Assembly: GCF_000820025.1 (NCBI RefSeq)
Contig: NZ_CDBI01000014.1
Location: 124,001-188,000 of the forward strand
Source: Aeromonas popoffii
GTDB lineage: Bacteria > Pseudomonadota > Gammaproteobacteria > Enterobacterales > Aeromonadaceae
Length of the DNA: 64,000 nucleotides
Reading direction: 5' to 3'
In this document: piece by piece, positions 1 through 10,053 of the stretch
Numbering within the stretch: the stretch's first letter is position 1
How the letters are laid out: each line of letters opens with the position of its first letter
Notes under the pieces: model-generated
What the model was told of the DNA's origin: nothing
Databases searched by the model: none
What the model saw: only the letters and a program-made list of their open reading frames with translations
Program-made: the position numbers and the translations under genes

Positions 1-1
1 T

Positions 2-673
2 CGTCTCATCCAGGAGAACCTGCTGGACTGGCTGCCCAAGCGACTGATGGATTACGAGAAGGCTGCCATGCGCAACAGCATCTTGCGCGGCCGCACTATA
101 GGCGTCGCCTCCTACACCACAGAGCAGGCATTGGCGTGGGGCGTCACAGGGGGCGGTCTGCGCGCCACCGGCCTCAACTTCGACGTGCGCAAATGGCGCC
201 CTTATTCGGGCTACGATCAGTTCGAATTCGAGGTGCCAGTCGGTGCCAATGGCGATGTTTACGACCGTGGCATGATACGCCTCGAAGAGATGCGCCAGAG
301 CCTGCGTATCATAGATCAGTGTGTGAAGAACATGCCGGCTGGGCCATTCAAGGCAGATCACCCGCTCACCACACCACCGCCCAAAGATCGCACCCTGCAA
401 GACATCGAGACCCTGATCACCCACTTCCTGCAAGTGTCCTGGGGCCCGGTAATGCCAGCCGCCGAATCCTTCCAGATGATAGAGGCGACCAAGGGGATCA
501 ACAGTTATTACCTGACCAGCGATGGCTCTACCATGAGCTACCGGACCCGGATCCGCACCCCGAGCTTTGCTCACCTGCAACAGATCCCCTCGGTGATCAA
601 AGGCAGCATGGTGTCGGATCTCATCGCCTACCTGGGCAGTATCGATTTCGTTATGTCGGATGTGGATCGTTGA
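2..673 (+). CDS. nuoC: NADH-quinone oxidoreductase subunit C/D, C-terminal part (5' end outside window)
   Basis: This is the C-terminal part of the 49-kDa-like quinone-pocket subunit in the peripheral arm of complex I. The frame is open from base 2 and ends at TGA 671-673. The text [19 protein letters not shown], the run [19 protein letters not shown] and the C-terminal DFVMSDVDR are typical of NuoD or the fused NuoCD. E. coli and relatives have the C and D domains fused, so fusion is likely here, but the C half lies outside the window. It is the first of eleven nuo genes in one direction, 62 bases before nuoE. Confidence 0.96.
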   Translation, partial: RLIQENLLDWLPKRLMDYEKAAMRNSILRGRTIGVASYTTEQALAWGVTGGGLRATGLNFDVRKWRPYSGYDQFEFEVPVGANGDVYDRGMIRLEEMRQSLRIIDQCVKNMPAGPFKADHPLTTPPPKDRTLQDIETLITHFLQVSWGPVMPAAESFQMIEATKGINSYYLTSDGSTMSYRTRIRTPSFAHLQQIPSVIKGSMVSDLIAYLGSIDFVMSDVDR

Positions 674-735
674 GTAACCGCTGTTACTAAACAACCGTTA
701 CGCGACAAAAAGGACAAGCCACAAAAGGTTAAGCC

Positions 736-1278
736 ATGAGCCAGCAATGTCAGTGCCAAAACAATCAGACCCCGCAGGGGCAGAGTTCGTGCCAGGGCAA
801 GGGGGACGGCTTCGTCCTGAGCCAGGCCGAACGCGATGCCATCAGGCATGAGATACACCACTACGAAGATCCCCGCGCCGCCAGCATAGAAGCACTCAAA
901 ATAGTGCAGCAGGCTCGCGGTTGGGTACCGGACGGTGCCATCCATGCCATCGCTGCCGAACTCGGCATTCCCGCCAGCGACGTGGAAGGGGTTGCCACTT
1001 TCTACAGCCAGATCTTCCGCCAGCCGGTCGGGCGCCACATCATCCGGGTCTGTGACAGCATGGTCTGTTACATCAACGGCCACGAAGAGCTGCTGGCCGG
1101 CCTCAAGGAAGTGATGGACTTGGCCCCCGGCCAGACCAGCGCCGACGGCCGCTTCACCCTGCTGCCCGTCTGCTGCCTCGGCAACTGTGACAAAGGACCG
1201 GCGCTGATGATCGACGACGACACCTATGGCGGGCTCGATGCTATCAGCCTGCTCAAGACCCTGGAGGCCTACCCATGA
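736..1278 (+). CDS. nuoE: NADH-quinone oxidoreductase subunit E
   Basis: NuoE is the 24-kDa-type subunit of the NADH dehydrogenase module and carries the off-pathway N1a [2Fe-2S] cluster. The 180-residue protein shows the thioredoxin-like ligand set C106-x4-C111 (VCDSMVC) and C147-x3-C151 (CLGNC). The N-terminus is unusually rich in Cys and Gln (MSQQCQCQNNQ, with C19 following); these residues are not part of the known cluster set. The stop codon TGA overlaps an ATG at 1275 that opens a 24-codon reading frame running into nuoF. Confidence 0.96.
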   Translation: MSQQCQCQNNQTPQGQSSCQGKGDGFVLSQAERDAIRHEIHHYEDPRAASIEALKIVQQARGWVPDGAIHAIAAELGIPASDVEGVATFYSQIFRQPVGRHIIRVCDSMVCYINGHEELLAGLKEVMDLAPGQTSADGRFTLLPVCCLGNCDKGPALMIDDDTYGGLDAISLLKTLEAYP

Positions 1279-1349
1279 GTCTTCACAAGGGCAATCTGCC
1301 CATGCGCCTTGAACGGTACAAGACCCCGGAGGCCAATCTATGTCCATGA
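1275..1349 (+). CDS. Possible 24-residue bridging peptide between nuoE and nuoF
   Basis: The ATG at 1275 overlaps the nuoE stop as ATGA, and the frame closes with TGA at 1347-1349, just inside nuoF (ATG 1340). The GGAGG at 1263-1267 precedes the ATG by 7 bases, the same spacing as GGAGG 1328-1332 to the nuoF ATG 65 bases downstream. I recognise no family. Its likely role, if translated, is to carry ribosomes across the spacer for translational coupling; it may equally be a relic of a duplicated junction. Translation is unproven. Confidence 0.3.
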   Translation: MSLHKGNLPMRLERYKTPEANLCP

Positions 1350-2731
1350 GCCCACGGCCGACCACGCCCCTGGCCTCCATCGGCACGGCCAACCTGATCG
1401 CACGCACCCCCGAAACCCATCCGCTCACCTGGCGGCTGCGTGACGACGGCCAGCCGGTCTGGCTGGATGAATACCAGAGCAAGCAGGGCTATGAGGCGGC
1501 CCGCAAAGCCCTTGGCCAGATGAGCCCGGATGAGATTGTCGGCACCGTCAAGGATGCCGGCCTCAAGGGCCGCGGTGGCGCAGGCTTCTCCACCGGCGTG
1601 AAGTGGGGCCTGATGCCCAAAGACGAGAGCATGAACATCCGTTACCTGCTCTGCAACGCCGACGAGATGGAGCCGAATACCTACAAGGATCGGCTGCTGA
1701 TGGAGCAGCTGCCCCACCTGCTGATCGAGGGGATGATCATCTCCGCCAAGGCTCTCAAGGCCTATCGCGGCTACATCTTCCTGCGTGGCGAGTACGTGGA
1801 TGCCGCCATCAACCTGCGCCGGGCCGTAGAAGAGGCAAAAGCCGCCGGCCTGCTCGGCAAGAACATTCTCGGCTCGGGTTTTGACTTCGAGCTGTTCGTC
1901 CACACCGGTGCGGGTCGTTACATCTGCGGCGAGGAGACGGCACTCATCAACTCCCTGGAGGGACGCCGTGCCAACCCGCGCGCCAAGCCTCCCTTCCCCG
2001 CGGTTTCCGGCGTCTGGGGCAAGCCTACCTGCGTCAACAACGTCGAGACCCTGTGCAACGTACCCGCCATTATCGGCAACGGCGTGGCCTGGTATCAGGG
2101 ATTAGCGCTGCCGGGCTCGGAAGATCATGGCACCAAGCTGATGGGCTTTTCCGGCAAGGTGAACAACCCGGGGGTCTGGGAGCTGCCCTTTGGCATCACG
2201 GCCCGTGAACTGTTCGAGCACTACGCCGGTGGCATGAAACCCGGCTACCGCCTCAAGGCGTGGCAACCGGGCGGAGCCGGTACCGGCTTCCTGCTGCCCG
2301 AGCACCTGGATGCCCAGATGTATGCCGGCGGCATCGGCAAGGTCGGCACCCGCATGGGCACCGGCCTCGCCATGGCGGTGGATGACAGCATCAACATGGT
2401 GGGGCTCTTGCGCAACATGGAAGAGTTCTTCGCCCGCGAATCCTGTGGCTGGTGCACCCCCTGTCGCGACGGCCTGCCCTGGAGCGTCAAGCTGCTGCGG
2501 GCGCTGGAACGGGGCCAGGGTCAACCTGGGGATCTGGCGACCCTGGAGCAACTGTGCAACTTCCTGGGGCCCGGCAAGACCTTCTGTGCCCACGCCCCCG
2601 GCGCCGTCGAGCCGCTTGGCAGTGCCCTCAAGTATTTCCGCGCCGAATTCGAGGCAGGGATCAAGGGGCCGCAGGATAATCACACGCTGTTCAAAGGGAT
2701 CCAGCCCAATCTGCTGGGTGAACGCTGGTAA
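1340..2731 (+). CDS. nuoF: NADH-quinone oxidoreductase subunit F (NADH- and FMN-binding)
   Basis: NuoF oxidises NADH, passes electrons to FMN and then to the N3 [4Fe-4S] cluster. The 463-residue protein has the glycine-rich nucleotide motif [10 protein letters not shown] (77-86), the run [13 protein letters not shown], and cluster ligands C369-x2-C372-x2-C375 ([12 protein letters not shown]) plus C416 (TFCAHAP). The start at 1340 has GGAGG seven bases upstream; a second in-frame ATG lies at 1346. Compared with E. coli NuoF there are roughly 18 extra N-terminal residues before [16 protein letters not shown], so the exact start is less certain than the identity. Confidence 0.97.
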   Translation: MSMSPRPTTPLASIGTANLIARTPETHPLTWRLRDDGQPVWLDEYQSKQGYEAARKALGQMSPDEIVGTVKDAGLKGRGGAGFSTGVKWGLMPKDESMNIRYLLCNADEMEPNTYKDRLLMEQLPHLLIEGMIISAKALKAYRGYIFLRGEYVDAAINLRRAVEEAKAAGLLGKNILGSGFDFELFVHTGAGRYICGEETALINSLEGRRANPRAKPPFPAVSGVWGKPTCVNNVETLCNVPAIIGNGVAWYQGLALPGSEDHGTKLMGFSGKVNNPGVWELPFGITARELFEHYAGGMKPGYRLKAWQPGGAGTGFLLPEHLDAQMYAGGIGKVGTRMGTGLAMAVDDSINMVGLLRNMEEFFARESCGWCTPCRDGLPWSVKLLRALERGQGQPGDLATLEQLCNFLGPGKTFCAHAPGAVEPLGSALKYFRAEFEAGIKGPQDNHTLFKGIQPNLLGERW

Positions 2732-2864
2732 GACGAGGATCGGCAGTCTCATGCAAAACCGGTGCAAACCAGGGTTCACAAATGTTTGATGACGCCATTG
2801 TCTGATTACGCCTGCCGGCTGATCCAATCTGTGCGTTTTATCTAATTGATGTCAGGGAAGTTGT

Positions 2865-5603
2865 ATGGCTACCATTTTTGTAGACGGTAAAGAGTACGAG
2901 GTAGACGGGGCAGACAACCTGCTGCAAGCCTGTCTCTCCTTAGGCTTGGACGTCCCCTATTTTTGCTGGCATCCGGCGCTGGGTAGCGTCGGCGCCTGCC
3001 GCCAGTGTGCGGTCAAGCAGTATCAGAATGCCGACGACAAGCGCGGCCGCCTGGTCATGTCCTGCATGACCCCCTCTACCGATGGCACCTATATCTCCAT
3101 CGAAGACGAAGAGGCGAAAGAGTTTCGCAAGTGCGTGGTGGAGTGGCAAATGACCAACCACCCCCACGACTGCCCGGTCTGTGAAGAGGGGGGCGCCTGC
3201 CACCTGCAGGACATGACGGTGATGACAGGCCACAACAGCCGTCGCTACCGCTTCACCAAGCGTACCCACCAGAATCAGGAACTGGGCCCCTTCATCAATC
3301 ACGAGATGAACCGCTGCATCGCCTGTTATCGCTGTGTGCGTTATTACAAGGATTACGCTGGCGGCGAGGATCTGGGTGTCTATGGCGCTCACGACAACGT
3401 CTATTTCGGCCGGGTCGAAGATGGCACTCTGGAGAGTGAATTTTCCGGTAACCTGGTGGAGGTCTGCCCCACCGGCGTCTTCACCGACAAGACCCACTCC
3501 GAGCGTTACAACCGCAAGTGGGACATGCAGTTTGCCCCCAGCATCTGCCAGCAATGCTCGGTCGGTTGCAACATCAGCCCGGGCGAGCGCTACGGCGAGC
3601 TGCGCCGCATCGAGAACCGCTTCCACGGTGGCCTCAACCACTACTTCCTGTGCGATCGGGGCCGCTTTGGCTATGGCTACGTCAATCTGGCAGATCGCCC
3701 GCGTCAACCATTGCTGCGTGACGGCAACGACAAGCTGACCATCACGGTGGACGGCGCCCTGAACCGCGCCGCCGATGCCCTGCGCACCGCCGCCGGCGTC
3801 ATCGGCATCGGCTCTCCCCGCGCATCGCTGGAGAGCAACTTCGCCCTGCGCGAGCTGGTAGGTACCGACAACTTCTATTGCGGCGTCGAGCAGAGCGAAT
3901 GGGAGTGCCTGCAAAAGATGCTGCACATACTGCAACACGGCGGTATTCGTACCCCGAGCCTGCGGGACATGGAAGAGGCCGACGCCATTCTGCTGCTGGG
4001 TGAAGATGTCACCATGAGCGCCGCCCGCATCGCCCTGGCCCTGCGCCAATCGGTCAAGGGCAAGGCGCGCGACATCGCCCGCAAGATGAAGGTGGACGTG
4101 TGGCAGGTCGCCGCGGTGCAGACCCTGGGCCAGAATGCGCGCTACCCGCTACTCATCACCAGCCTGGACAGCACCCGCCTCGACGACGTGGCGGCAGAAA
4201 AACTGCACGCCCCCCACGCGGATCAAGCCCGCCTCGGCTTTGCCATCGCCCATCTGCTCGACAGCTCGGCGCCGACCCTGTCCGATCTCGGCCAAGAGCA
4301 GCAGGCGCAAGCCGCGCGCTGGGCCGATCTGCTGGGCAATGCCAAAAAGCCGCTCATCATCGCAGGTTCCGGGGCTCGCACCCCGGCACTGATCGATGCG
4401 GCCAGCAACATAGCCCGCGCCCTCAAGGGCCGTGGTCAGGACGTCAGCCTGGCACTGGTGGCGCAAGAAGCCAACAGTCTGGGGCTGGCCATGCTGGATG
4501 CAGGCACGTCGTCAGGCAAATCGCTGGAAGCGGCCCTTGAGCGCATCGAAGCCCAGGATAACCTGGCGCTGGTGACCCTGGAGAACGATCTCTATCGCCG
4601 CGCTCCGCGCAATCGGGTCGATGCGGCCATCGCCCGCCTGCAACACCTGCTGGTGGTCGATCATCAGGATACCCAGACAGCCCAGAAGGCCGATCTGGTA
4701 CTGCCTGCCGCCAGCTTTGCCGAGGCCGATGGCACCCTCGTCAATATGGAGGGGCGTGCCCAGCGCTACTTCCAGGTCTATTCACCGGCCTTCTATCACG
4801 CCGACATCCAGATCCAGGAAGGGTGGCGCTGGCTGGCCGCGCTGCAAGGTGCGCTCGAGCACACGCCCCTGCGCTGGCAGACCTTCGACCAGATCAGCCA
4901 CGCTTGTGCTGCCAGCCATCCGCTACTGGCCACCATGTTGGAAGCGGCGCCCAACGCAGGCTTGCGCATCCGTGGCATGCGGCTGGCCCGTGAGCCGCAC
5001 CGCTACAGCGGTCGCACCTCCATGCTGGCGGATCAGAACGTCAGCGAGCCGCGGGTGGCGCAGGATCCCGACTCCCCCTTCAACTTCTCCATGGAAGGCT
5101 ATGCCGGTGCCCGCCAGAACATGCCGCAAGTGCCCTTTGCCTGGGCACCGGGCTGGAACTCCCCCTCCGCCTGGAACAAGTTCCAGGATGAAGTCGGTGG
5201 TCATCTGCGCGCTGGCGATCCGGGTCGCCGTCTGCTGGAGCCGGGTGAAGATACCCTCGGCTGGTTTGATGCCATACCTGCCCCCTTCGTGGCTCAGGAA
5301 GCCCTGCAGGTGGTCAACTATGACCAGCTGTTTGGCGGCGAGGAGCTCTCCGCTCGCAGCCCCGTCATCCAGGCCCGCATGAATGAGCCCGAACTGGTGC
5401 TGAACCCGGCCGATGCCCACCGCCTTGCCCTCAACGCGGGCCACCAGGTGAGCTTCTCCTGGGGTGGCAGCCACTGGCGCCTCAAGCTGCGGCTGAGCGA
5501 TGCCCTGGCACAGGGCCTGCTGGGTCTGCCGCTCGGCGTCAACGGCCTGCCGACCGCGCTGCAACAGGTCTACATCAACAACCTGCAGGAGGCGATCGCA
5601 TGA
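2865..5603 (+). CDS. nuoG: NADH-quinone oxidoreductase subunit G
   Basis: NuoG is the large 75-kDa-type subunit that carries most of the electron wire between NADH and quinone. The 912-residue protein has an N-terminal ferredoxin domain with C34, C45, C48 and C67. It then has the His-Cys cluster region ([15 protein letters not shown]), a [11 protein letters not shown] plus CPTG set, and a further CQQCSVGCN motif, followed by a long molybdopterin-oxidoreductase-like domain. The 133-base spacer after nuoF shows no recognisable gene. The stop overlaps the nuoH start (ATGA, 5600-5603). Confidence 0.97.
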   Translation: MATIFVDGKEYEVDGADNLLQACLSLGLDVPYFCWHPALGSVGACRQCAVKQYQNADDKRGRLVMSCMTPSTDGTYISIEDEEAKEFRKCVVEWQMTNHPHDCPVCEEGGACHLQDMTVMTGHNSRRYRFTKRTHQNQELGPFINHEMNRCIACYRCVRYYKDYAGGEDLGVYGAHDNVYFGRVEDGTLESEFSGNLVEVCPTGVFTDKTHSERYNRKWDMQFAPSICQQCSVGCNISPGERYGELRRIENRFHGGLNHYFLCDRGRFGYGYVNLADRPRQPLLRDGNDKLTITVDGALNRAADALRTAAGVIGIGSPRASLESNFALRELVGTDNFYCGVEQSEWECLQKMLHILQHGGIRTPSLRDMEEADAILLLGEDVTMSAARIALALRQSVKGKARDIARKMKVDVWQVAAVQTLGQNARYPLLITSLDSTRLDDVAAEKLHAPHADQARLGFAIAHLLDSSAPTLSDLGQEQQAQAARWADLLGNAKKPLIIAGSGARTPALIDAASNIARALKGRGQDVSLALVAQEANSLGLAMLDAGTSSGKSLEAALERIEAQDNLALVTLENDLYRRAPRNRVDAAIARLQHLLVVDHQDTQTAQKADLVLPAASFAEADGTLVNMEGRAQRYFQVYSPAFYHADIQIQEGWRWLAALQGALEHTPLRWQTFDQISHACAASHPLLATMLEAAPNAGLRIRGMRLAREPHRYSGRTSMLADQNVSEPRVAQDPDSPFNFSMEGYAGARQNMPQVPFAWAPGWNSPSAWNKFQDEVGGHLRAGDPGRRLLEPGEDTLGWFDAIPAPFVAQEALQVVNYDQLFGGEELSARSPVIQARMNEPELVLNPADAHRLALNAGHQVSFSWGGSHWRLKLRLSDALAQGLLGLPLGVNGLPTALQQVYINNLQEAIA

Positions 5604-6568
5604 GTGATTCCCTGATGGCGCTGCTGATTGAAGTCGGCAAAGCGCTGATCGTGCTGGTGGGGATAGTGGGGGCAGGTGCCTTTATGAGCTTCATCGAACG
5701 TCGCCTGCTGGCGCTGTGGCAGGATCGCTACGGCCCCAACCGGGTGGGCCCGTTCGGCCTGCTGCAATTAGCAGCTGACATGGTCAAGATGTTTTTCAAG
5801 GAGGACTGGATCCCGCCGTTCGCGGATCGCCGGATCTTCATCCTGGCCCCCATCATCGCCTTCACCGCCTTTATTCTGGCGTTTGCCGTGGTGCCCATCA
5901 CCCCCACCTGGGGCGTGGCGGATCTCAACGTGGGTCTGCTCTACATCCTGGCCATCGCGGGACTGGCAGTCTATGCGGTGCTGTTCGCCGGCTGGTCGAG
6001 CAACAACAAATACTCCTTGCTCGGCAGCCTGCGCGCCTCGGCCCAGACCCTCTCCTATGAGGTGTTCCTGGGGCTCTCCCTGATGGGGATAGTGATCCAG
6101 ACCGGCAGCTTCAACCTGAGAGACATAGTCGAGGCACAGGAGGGCTTGTGGAACGTGGTACCCCAGTTCCTGGGCTTCATTACCTTCCTGTTTGCCGGTG
6201 TCGCCGTCACCCACCGCCACCCGTTTGACCAGCCGGAGGCCGAGCAGGAGCTCGCCGATGGCTATCACATCGAGTATGCGGGCATGAAATGGGGTCTCTT
6301 CTTCGTGGGCGAGTACATCGGCATCGTGCTGATCTCCTCCCTCATCGTGACCCTGTTCTTCGGTGGCTGGCATGGCCCCTGGTTGCCACCCTTCATCTGG
6401 TTTGCACTGAAGACCGCCTGCTTCATGGTGTTCTTCATCCTGCTGCGGGCCTCTCTGCCCCGCCCGCGCTTTGACCAGGTGATGTCCTTTGGCTGGAAAG
6501 TCTGCCTGCCGCTGACCCTGATCAACATGCTGATCACGGGTGCCGTGGTGCTGATGAGTGCGCAGTGA
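5600..6568 (+). CDS. nuoH: NADH-quinone oxidoreductase subunit H
   Basis: NuoH is the membrane subunit that joins the peripheral and membrane arms and forms part of the quinone channel. It has 322 residues, about eight hydrophobic segments, and the conserved texts [22 protein letters not shown] and AFDQ-like [20 protein letters not shown]. Translation is coupled to nuoG through ATGA. Its last 30 codons are partly repeated just downstream (see the repeat at 6481-6711). Confidence 0.97.
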   Translation: MSDSLMALLIEVGKALIVLVGIVGAGAFMSFIERRLLALWQDRYGPNRVGPFGLLQLAADMVKMFFKEDWIPPFADRRIFILAPIIAFTAFILAFAVVPITPTWGVADLNVGLLYILAIAGLAVYAVLFAGWSSNNKYSLLGSLRASAQTLSYEVFLGLSLMGIVIQTGSFNLRDIVEAQEGLWNVVPQFLGFITFLFAGVAVTHRHPFDQPEAEQELADGYHIEYAGMKWGLFFVGEYIGIVLISSLIVTLFFGGWHGPWLPPFIWFALKTACFMVFFILLRASLPRPRFDQVMSFGWKVCLPLTLINMLITGAVVLMSAQ

Positions 6569-6711
6569 GGCCGGAATGGATATGAATATTGTGATGCCGT
6601 TTGGCTGGAACGTCTGCTTGCCTCGCGCCTTGCTCCCCACTCGGGATGCAAGACTCTGGGGCTGTGGTGCTGATGAATGTGCAGTGAGGCACAACTATGA
6701 AAATTGTTAGC
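6481..6711 (+). repeat. Degenerate tandem duplication of the nuoH/nuoI junction
   Basis: Copy 1 covers the nuoH 3' end through a vestigial start ATGAATATTGT at 6582; copy 2 runs from 6592 to the true nuoI start ATGAAAATTGT at 6697. The block starting GATG-TTTGGCTGGAA (6481 and 6592) matches at about 26 of 30 bases. The block ending CTGATGARTGYGCAGTGAGGC (ends 6571 and 6690) matches at about 27 of 30. The middle is diverged and the offset shifts from 112 to 119 to 115, showing small indels. The vestigial start opens a 42-codon frame that ends with TAG inside nuoI at 6708-6710. Percentages were counted by eye. Confidence 0.85.
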
Positions 6712-7239
6712 ATAATCAAGGGTATAGGCACCCAACTTCGCAGTCTGGGCATGGTGTTTTCCCATGCCTGGCGCCCTCGCGAAACCCTGAGCTACCCGGA
6801 AGAGACTGTCTATGCCGCCCCTCGTTTTCGTGGGCGCATCGTGCTGACCCGCGACCCGGACGGCGACGAACGCTGCGTGGCCTGCAACCTCTGCGCCGTG
6901 GCCTGCCCGGTCGGCTGCATCTCGCTGCAGAAAGCAGAGCGGGACGATGGTCGCTGGTATCCGGAGTTCTTTCGCATCAACTTCTCCCGCTGCATCTTCT
7001 GCGGCCTGTGCGAAGAGGCCTGCCCCACCACCGCCATCCAGCTGACGCCGGATTTCGAGATGGGTGAATACCGCCGCCAGGATTTGGTGTACGAGAAGGA
7101 AGATCTGCTGATCAGCGGGCCCGGCAAATACCCGGATTACAACTTCTATCGCATGAGCGGGATGGCCATCGACGGCAAGCCGAAAGGGGATGCCGAACAC
7201 GAAGCCAAACCCATCGATGTCAAGAGCCTGCTGCCCTGA
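6697..7239 (+). CDS. nuoI: NADH-quinone oxidoreductase subunit I
   Basis: NuoI is the TYKY-type subunit that holds clusters N6a and N6b and hands electrons to the last cluster before quinone. Two [4Fe-4S] motifs are visible in the 180-residue protein: [12 protein letters not shown] and [12 protein letters not shown]. The start chosen is ATG 6697 ([15 protein letters not shown] follows). It is preceded by a decayed copy of its own start region, so the spacer to nuoH is 128 bases instead of the usual few. Ends 10 bases before nuoJ. Confidence 0.97.
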   Translation: MKIVSIIKGIGTQLRSLGMVFSHAWRPRETLSYPEETVYAAPRFRGRIVLTRDPDGDERCVACNLCAVACPVGCISLQKAERDDGRWYPEFFRINFSRCIFCGLCEEACPTTAIQLTPDFEMGEYRRQDLVYEKEDLLISGPGKYPDYNFYRMSGMAIDGKPKGDAEHEAKPIDVKSLLP

Positions 7240-7249
7240 GGAGTCAATC

Positions 7250-7813
7250 ATGGAACTGGCATTTTATGCCGCGGCCCTGGTCGCCGTTTACAGCACGCTG
7301 CGGGTGATCAGCACCAGCAATCCCATGCATGCGCTGCTCAATCTCATTATTTCGCTCATCGCCGTGGCCATGATCTTCTTCTGCCTGGGTGCCTCCTTCG
7401 CGGGGGCCCTGCAGGTGATCGTCTACGCGGGCGCCATCATGGTGCTGTTCGTGTTCGTGGTGATGATGCTGAACCTGGGGTCATCCCAGGATCAGGAGAA
7501 GAACTGGCTCACCCCCACCACCTGGGTGGGTCCCGGCCTGCTCTCTCTCATCCTGCTGGGCTTTCTGGCCTACGGCATCCTCGGCGTGACAGGGGGTCAG
7601 CTTGGCCTGACCGACGTCAGCGCGAAAGAGGTCGGCATCGCCCTGTTCGGCCCTTACGTGCTGGCGGTGGAGCTCGCCTCCATCCTGCTGCTGGCGGGTC
7701 TGGTGACCGCCTACCACCTGGGCCGTGAAGACAAGAGCGGGGAAGTGCTTTCCGTTCCCAAAACGGCCGGGCGCCCAGCACCAAGCCCATCTCAAGAAGG
7801 AGGTCAGTCATGA
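7250..7813 (+). CDS. nuoJ: NADH-quinone oxidoreductase subunit J
   Basis: NuoJ is a hydrophobic proton-channel subunit of the membrane arm (ND6-like). The 187-residue protein starts [15 protein letters not shown], has five predicted hydrophobic segments and the conserved text [22 protein letters not shown] 7250 is chosen because GAGGAG lies just upstream (7238-7243) and a longer frame would run back into nuoI. The C-terminus ([17 protein letters not shown]) is hydrophilic and not conserved. Its stop overlaps nuoK as ATGA. Confidence 0.96.
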   Translation: MELAFYAAALVAVYSTLRVISTSNPMHALLNLIISLIAVAMIFFCLGASFAGALQVIVYAGAIMVLFVFVVMMLNLGSSQDQEKNWLTPTTWVGPGLLSLILLGFLAYGILGVTGGQLGLTDVSAKEVGIALFGPYVLAVELASILLLAGLVTAYHLGREDKSGEVLSVPKTAGRPAPSPSQEGGQS

Positions 7814-8118
7814 GTGGCATCCCCATGGAACACGGTCTGCTGCTGGCCGCCGTGCTGTTTTGCATCGGTTTGTGCGGTCTGCTGATCCGCCGTAACTTGC
7901 TGTTTATCCTCATGAGTATCGAGATCATGATGAATGCGTCCGCGCTGGCGTTCGTGGTAGCAGGCAGCCGCTGGGCCCAGGCCGATGGCCAAATCATGTA
8001 CATCTTGGTGATTTCTCTGGCGGCAGCGGAGGCCAGTATCGGCCTCGCTTTACTACTGCTGCTCTATCGTCGTTACCACACCCTCAACGTGGACACTGTG
8101 AGCGAGATGCGCGGATGA
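7810..8118 (+). CDS. nuoK: NADH-quinone oxidoreductase subunit K
   Basis: NuoK is the ND4L-like, three-helix membrane subunit with conserved glutamates in the proton path. At 102 residues it has family length. The texts [19 protein letters not shown] and [16 protein letters not shown] carry the characteristic membrane-embedded Glu residues. AAGGAGG lies just before the ATG. It is linked by ATGA overlaps to nuoJ upstream and nuoL downstream, so J-K-L are translationally coupled. Confidence 0.97.
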   Translation: MSGIPMEHGLLLAAVLFCIGLCGLLIRRNLLFILMSIEIMMNASALAFVVAGSRWAQADGQIMYILVISLAAAEASIGLALLLLLYRRYHTLNVDTVSEMRG

Positions 8119-9962
8119 GCCTCTTATACCTGACTTTTCTATTTCCGCTGCTGGGATGGCTGGTGCTGGCCTTCTCCCTCGGCCGTTTCGGCGAGCGCAG
8201 CTCGGCGCTCATCGGCGTCGGCAGCATAGGGTTGTCGGCCCTCACCACCCTGTGGGTCGGCATCGATTTCCTCAATACCATGCCGGTCGGCGGTGTCTAC
8301 ACCCAGACCCTGTGGCAATGGATGTCGGTGGGCAGCTTCAATCCCACCTTCCGCCTGGCGCTGGACGGCCTGTCGCTGACCATGCTGGGGGTGGTGACCG
8401 GGGTGGGCTTCTTCATCCACCTGTTCGCCTCCTGGTACATGCGTGGTGAAGAGGGCTATTCCCGCTTCTTCACCTATACCAACCTGTTCATCGCCAGCAT
8501 GGTGTTCCTGGTGCTGGCCGATGACCTGCTGTTTGTGTACCTGGGCTGGGAAGGGGTGGGGCTGTGCAGTTACCTGCTGATCGGCTTCTACTACCGCAAC
8601 CCGGCCAACGGGGCGGCTGCCCTCAAGGCGTTCGTGGTGACCCGGGTCGGCGACGTCTTCCTCGCCATCGGCCTGTTCATCCTCTACCGGGAGCTGGGCA
8701 CCCTCAACATCCATGAGCTGCTGGTGCGCGCCCCCGTGGTATTTGCCGAGGGCTCCCCTGCCCTGTCGCTGGCTTGCCTGATGCTCTTGGGCGGCGCGGT
8801 CGGCAAATCGGCCCAGTTGCCGCTGCAAACCTGGCTGGCGGATGCCATGGCAGGCCCGACGCCGGTCTCTGCCCTGATCCACGCCGCGACCATGGTGACT
8901 GCCGGTGTTTATCTCATCGCCCGTACCCACGGCCTCTTCCTGCTCGCCCCCGAGATCCTGCATCTGGTGGCGCTGGTCGGTGCCATCACCTTGCTCCTGG
9001 CAGGTTTTGCGGCCCTGGTACAGACCGATATCAAGCGGATCCTGGCCTACTCCACCATGAGCCAGATAGGCTACATGTTCCTGGCACTCGGGGTCGGCGC
9101 CTGGGAAGGGGCCATCTTCCACCTGATGACCCACGCCTTCTTCAAGGCGCTCTTGTTCCTCTGTGCCGGTGCCGTCATCGTCGCGACCCACCACGAGCAG
9201 AACATCTTCAAGATGGGGGGCCTGCGCAAGAGTTTGCCGCTGGTCTATGCCTGCTTCCTGGTAGGGGGCTCGGCGCTGGCCGCGCTGCCACTGGTCACGG
9301 CCGGTTTCTACAGTAAAGACGCCATCCTGTGGCAGGTGCAGGCATCCGGCCAGACCACACTGTTGTGGGCGGGCTTGGTGGGGGCCTTCCTGACCTCCCT
9401 CTACACCTTCCGCCTCATCTTCATCGCCTTCCACGGCAAGGTGCAGACGCAGGCCCACGCCGGCCACGGTCTGGCCCACCAGCTGCCACTGCTGGTGCTA
9501 CTGGTGCTCTCCACCGGGATCGGGGCCCTGATAGTACCGCCGCTGGCGGGGGTGCTGCCGGCTGGGCCGGGAGATCACATAGAGGCGGGTCGTCACACGC
9601 TGGAGATCGCCTCCGGCATCGTCGCCATCGCGGGCATCGCCCTGGCCGCCTTCCTGTTCCTGGGTGAACGTCGACTGGCCACCCGCGTGGCGAACAGCGC
9701 GCCTGGCCGGCTGCTCAGCACCCTCTGGTTCAATGCCTGGGGCTTTGACTGGTTGTACCATCAGCTGTGGGTCAAGCCCTACCTGCTCAGCACCCGCCTG
9801 CTTGGCAAGGATCCGCTGGACTGGATGATGAATCTGCCGGCCTGGCTGGCCCTGCGTGGCCACCAGCTGTTGGCCTGGACCGTTTCCGGCAAGTTGCGCT
9901 GGTATGCAGCCTCCATGGGGATGGGCACCGTCCTGATCCTGGCCCTGCTGCTGCTCGGCTGA
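8115..9962 (+). CDS. nuoL: NADH-quinone oxidoreductase subunit L
   Basis: NuoL is the distal antiporter-like proton pump of complex I with the long lateral helix. The 615-residue protein contains the antiporter signature around [20 protein letters not shown], the run [31 protein letters not shown] and the conserved Lys region [18 protein letters not shown]. The C-terminal part after residue 480 fits the lateral helix and terminal anchor. It begins in an ATGA overlap with nuoK and is followed by a 78-base spacer. Confidence 0.97.
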   Translation: MSLLYLTFLFPLLGWLVLAFSLGRFGERSSALIGVGSIGLSALTTLWVGIDFLNTMPVGGVYTQTLWQWMSVGSFNPTFRLALDGLSLTMLGVVTGVGFFIHLFASWYMRGEEGYSRFFTYTNLFIASMVFLVLADDLLFVYLGWEGVGLCSYLLIGFYYRNPANGAAALKAFVVTRVGDVFLAIGLFILYRELGTLNIHELLVRAPVVFAEGSPALSLACLMLLGGAVGKSAQLPLQTWLADAMAGPTPVSALIHAATMVTAGVYLIARTHGLFLLAPEILHLVALVGAITLLLAGFAALVQTDIKRILAYSTMSQIGYMFLALGVGAWEGAIFHLMTHAFFKALLFLCAGAVIVATHHEQNIFKMGGLRKSLPLVYACFLVGGSALAALPLVTAGFYSKDAILWQVQASGQTTLLWAGLVGAFLTSLYTFRLIFIAFHGKVQTQAHAGHGLAHQLPLLVLLVLSTGIGALIVPPLAGVLPAGPGDHIEAGRHTLEIASGIVAIAGIALAAFLFLGERRLATRVANSAPGRLLSTLWFNAWGFDWLYHQLWVKPYLLSTRLLGKDPLDWMMNLPAWLALRGHQLLAWTVSGKLRWYAASMGMGTVLILALLLLG

Positions 9963-10053
9963 TCCCGTGATGCAGCCCCTGAACTCGCAGCAAGCCCACG
10001 GGCCTGCACAGTGACTAGAACATAGACGAGAGCTGATATCGTGACCTTACTCT
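9958..10053 (+). repeat. Possible weak duplication of the nuoM start in the nuoL/nuoM spacer
   Basis: GCTGATCCCGTGA at 9958-9970 and GCTGATATCGTGA at 10032-10044 match at 11 of 13 bases with an offset of 74. Both carry a GTG, the second being the nuoM start. The upstream GTG (9967) opens a 15-codon frame ending TGA at 10012-10014. The similarity is short, so chance is possible. I list it because the same layout is much clearer at the nuoH/nuoI and nuoM/nuoN junctions. Confidence 0.35.

Noticed and set aside
2732-2864. Junction duplication in the nuoF/nuoG spacer
   Set aside because: I looked for copies of the nuoF end or nuoG start as at other junctions and found none; only a 12-codon frame at 2751-2789 without a clear ribosome site.
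8139-9479. Long minus-strand open frames antisense to nuoL and other large genes
   Set aside because: These are expected mirror frames of high-GC genes. Their translations are rich in Gln, His and Gly with no domain, and the plus-strand genes are certain.
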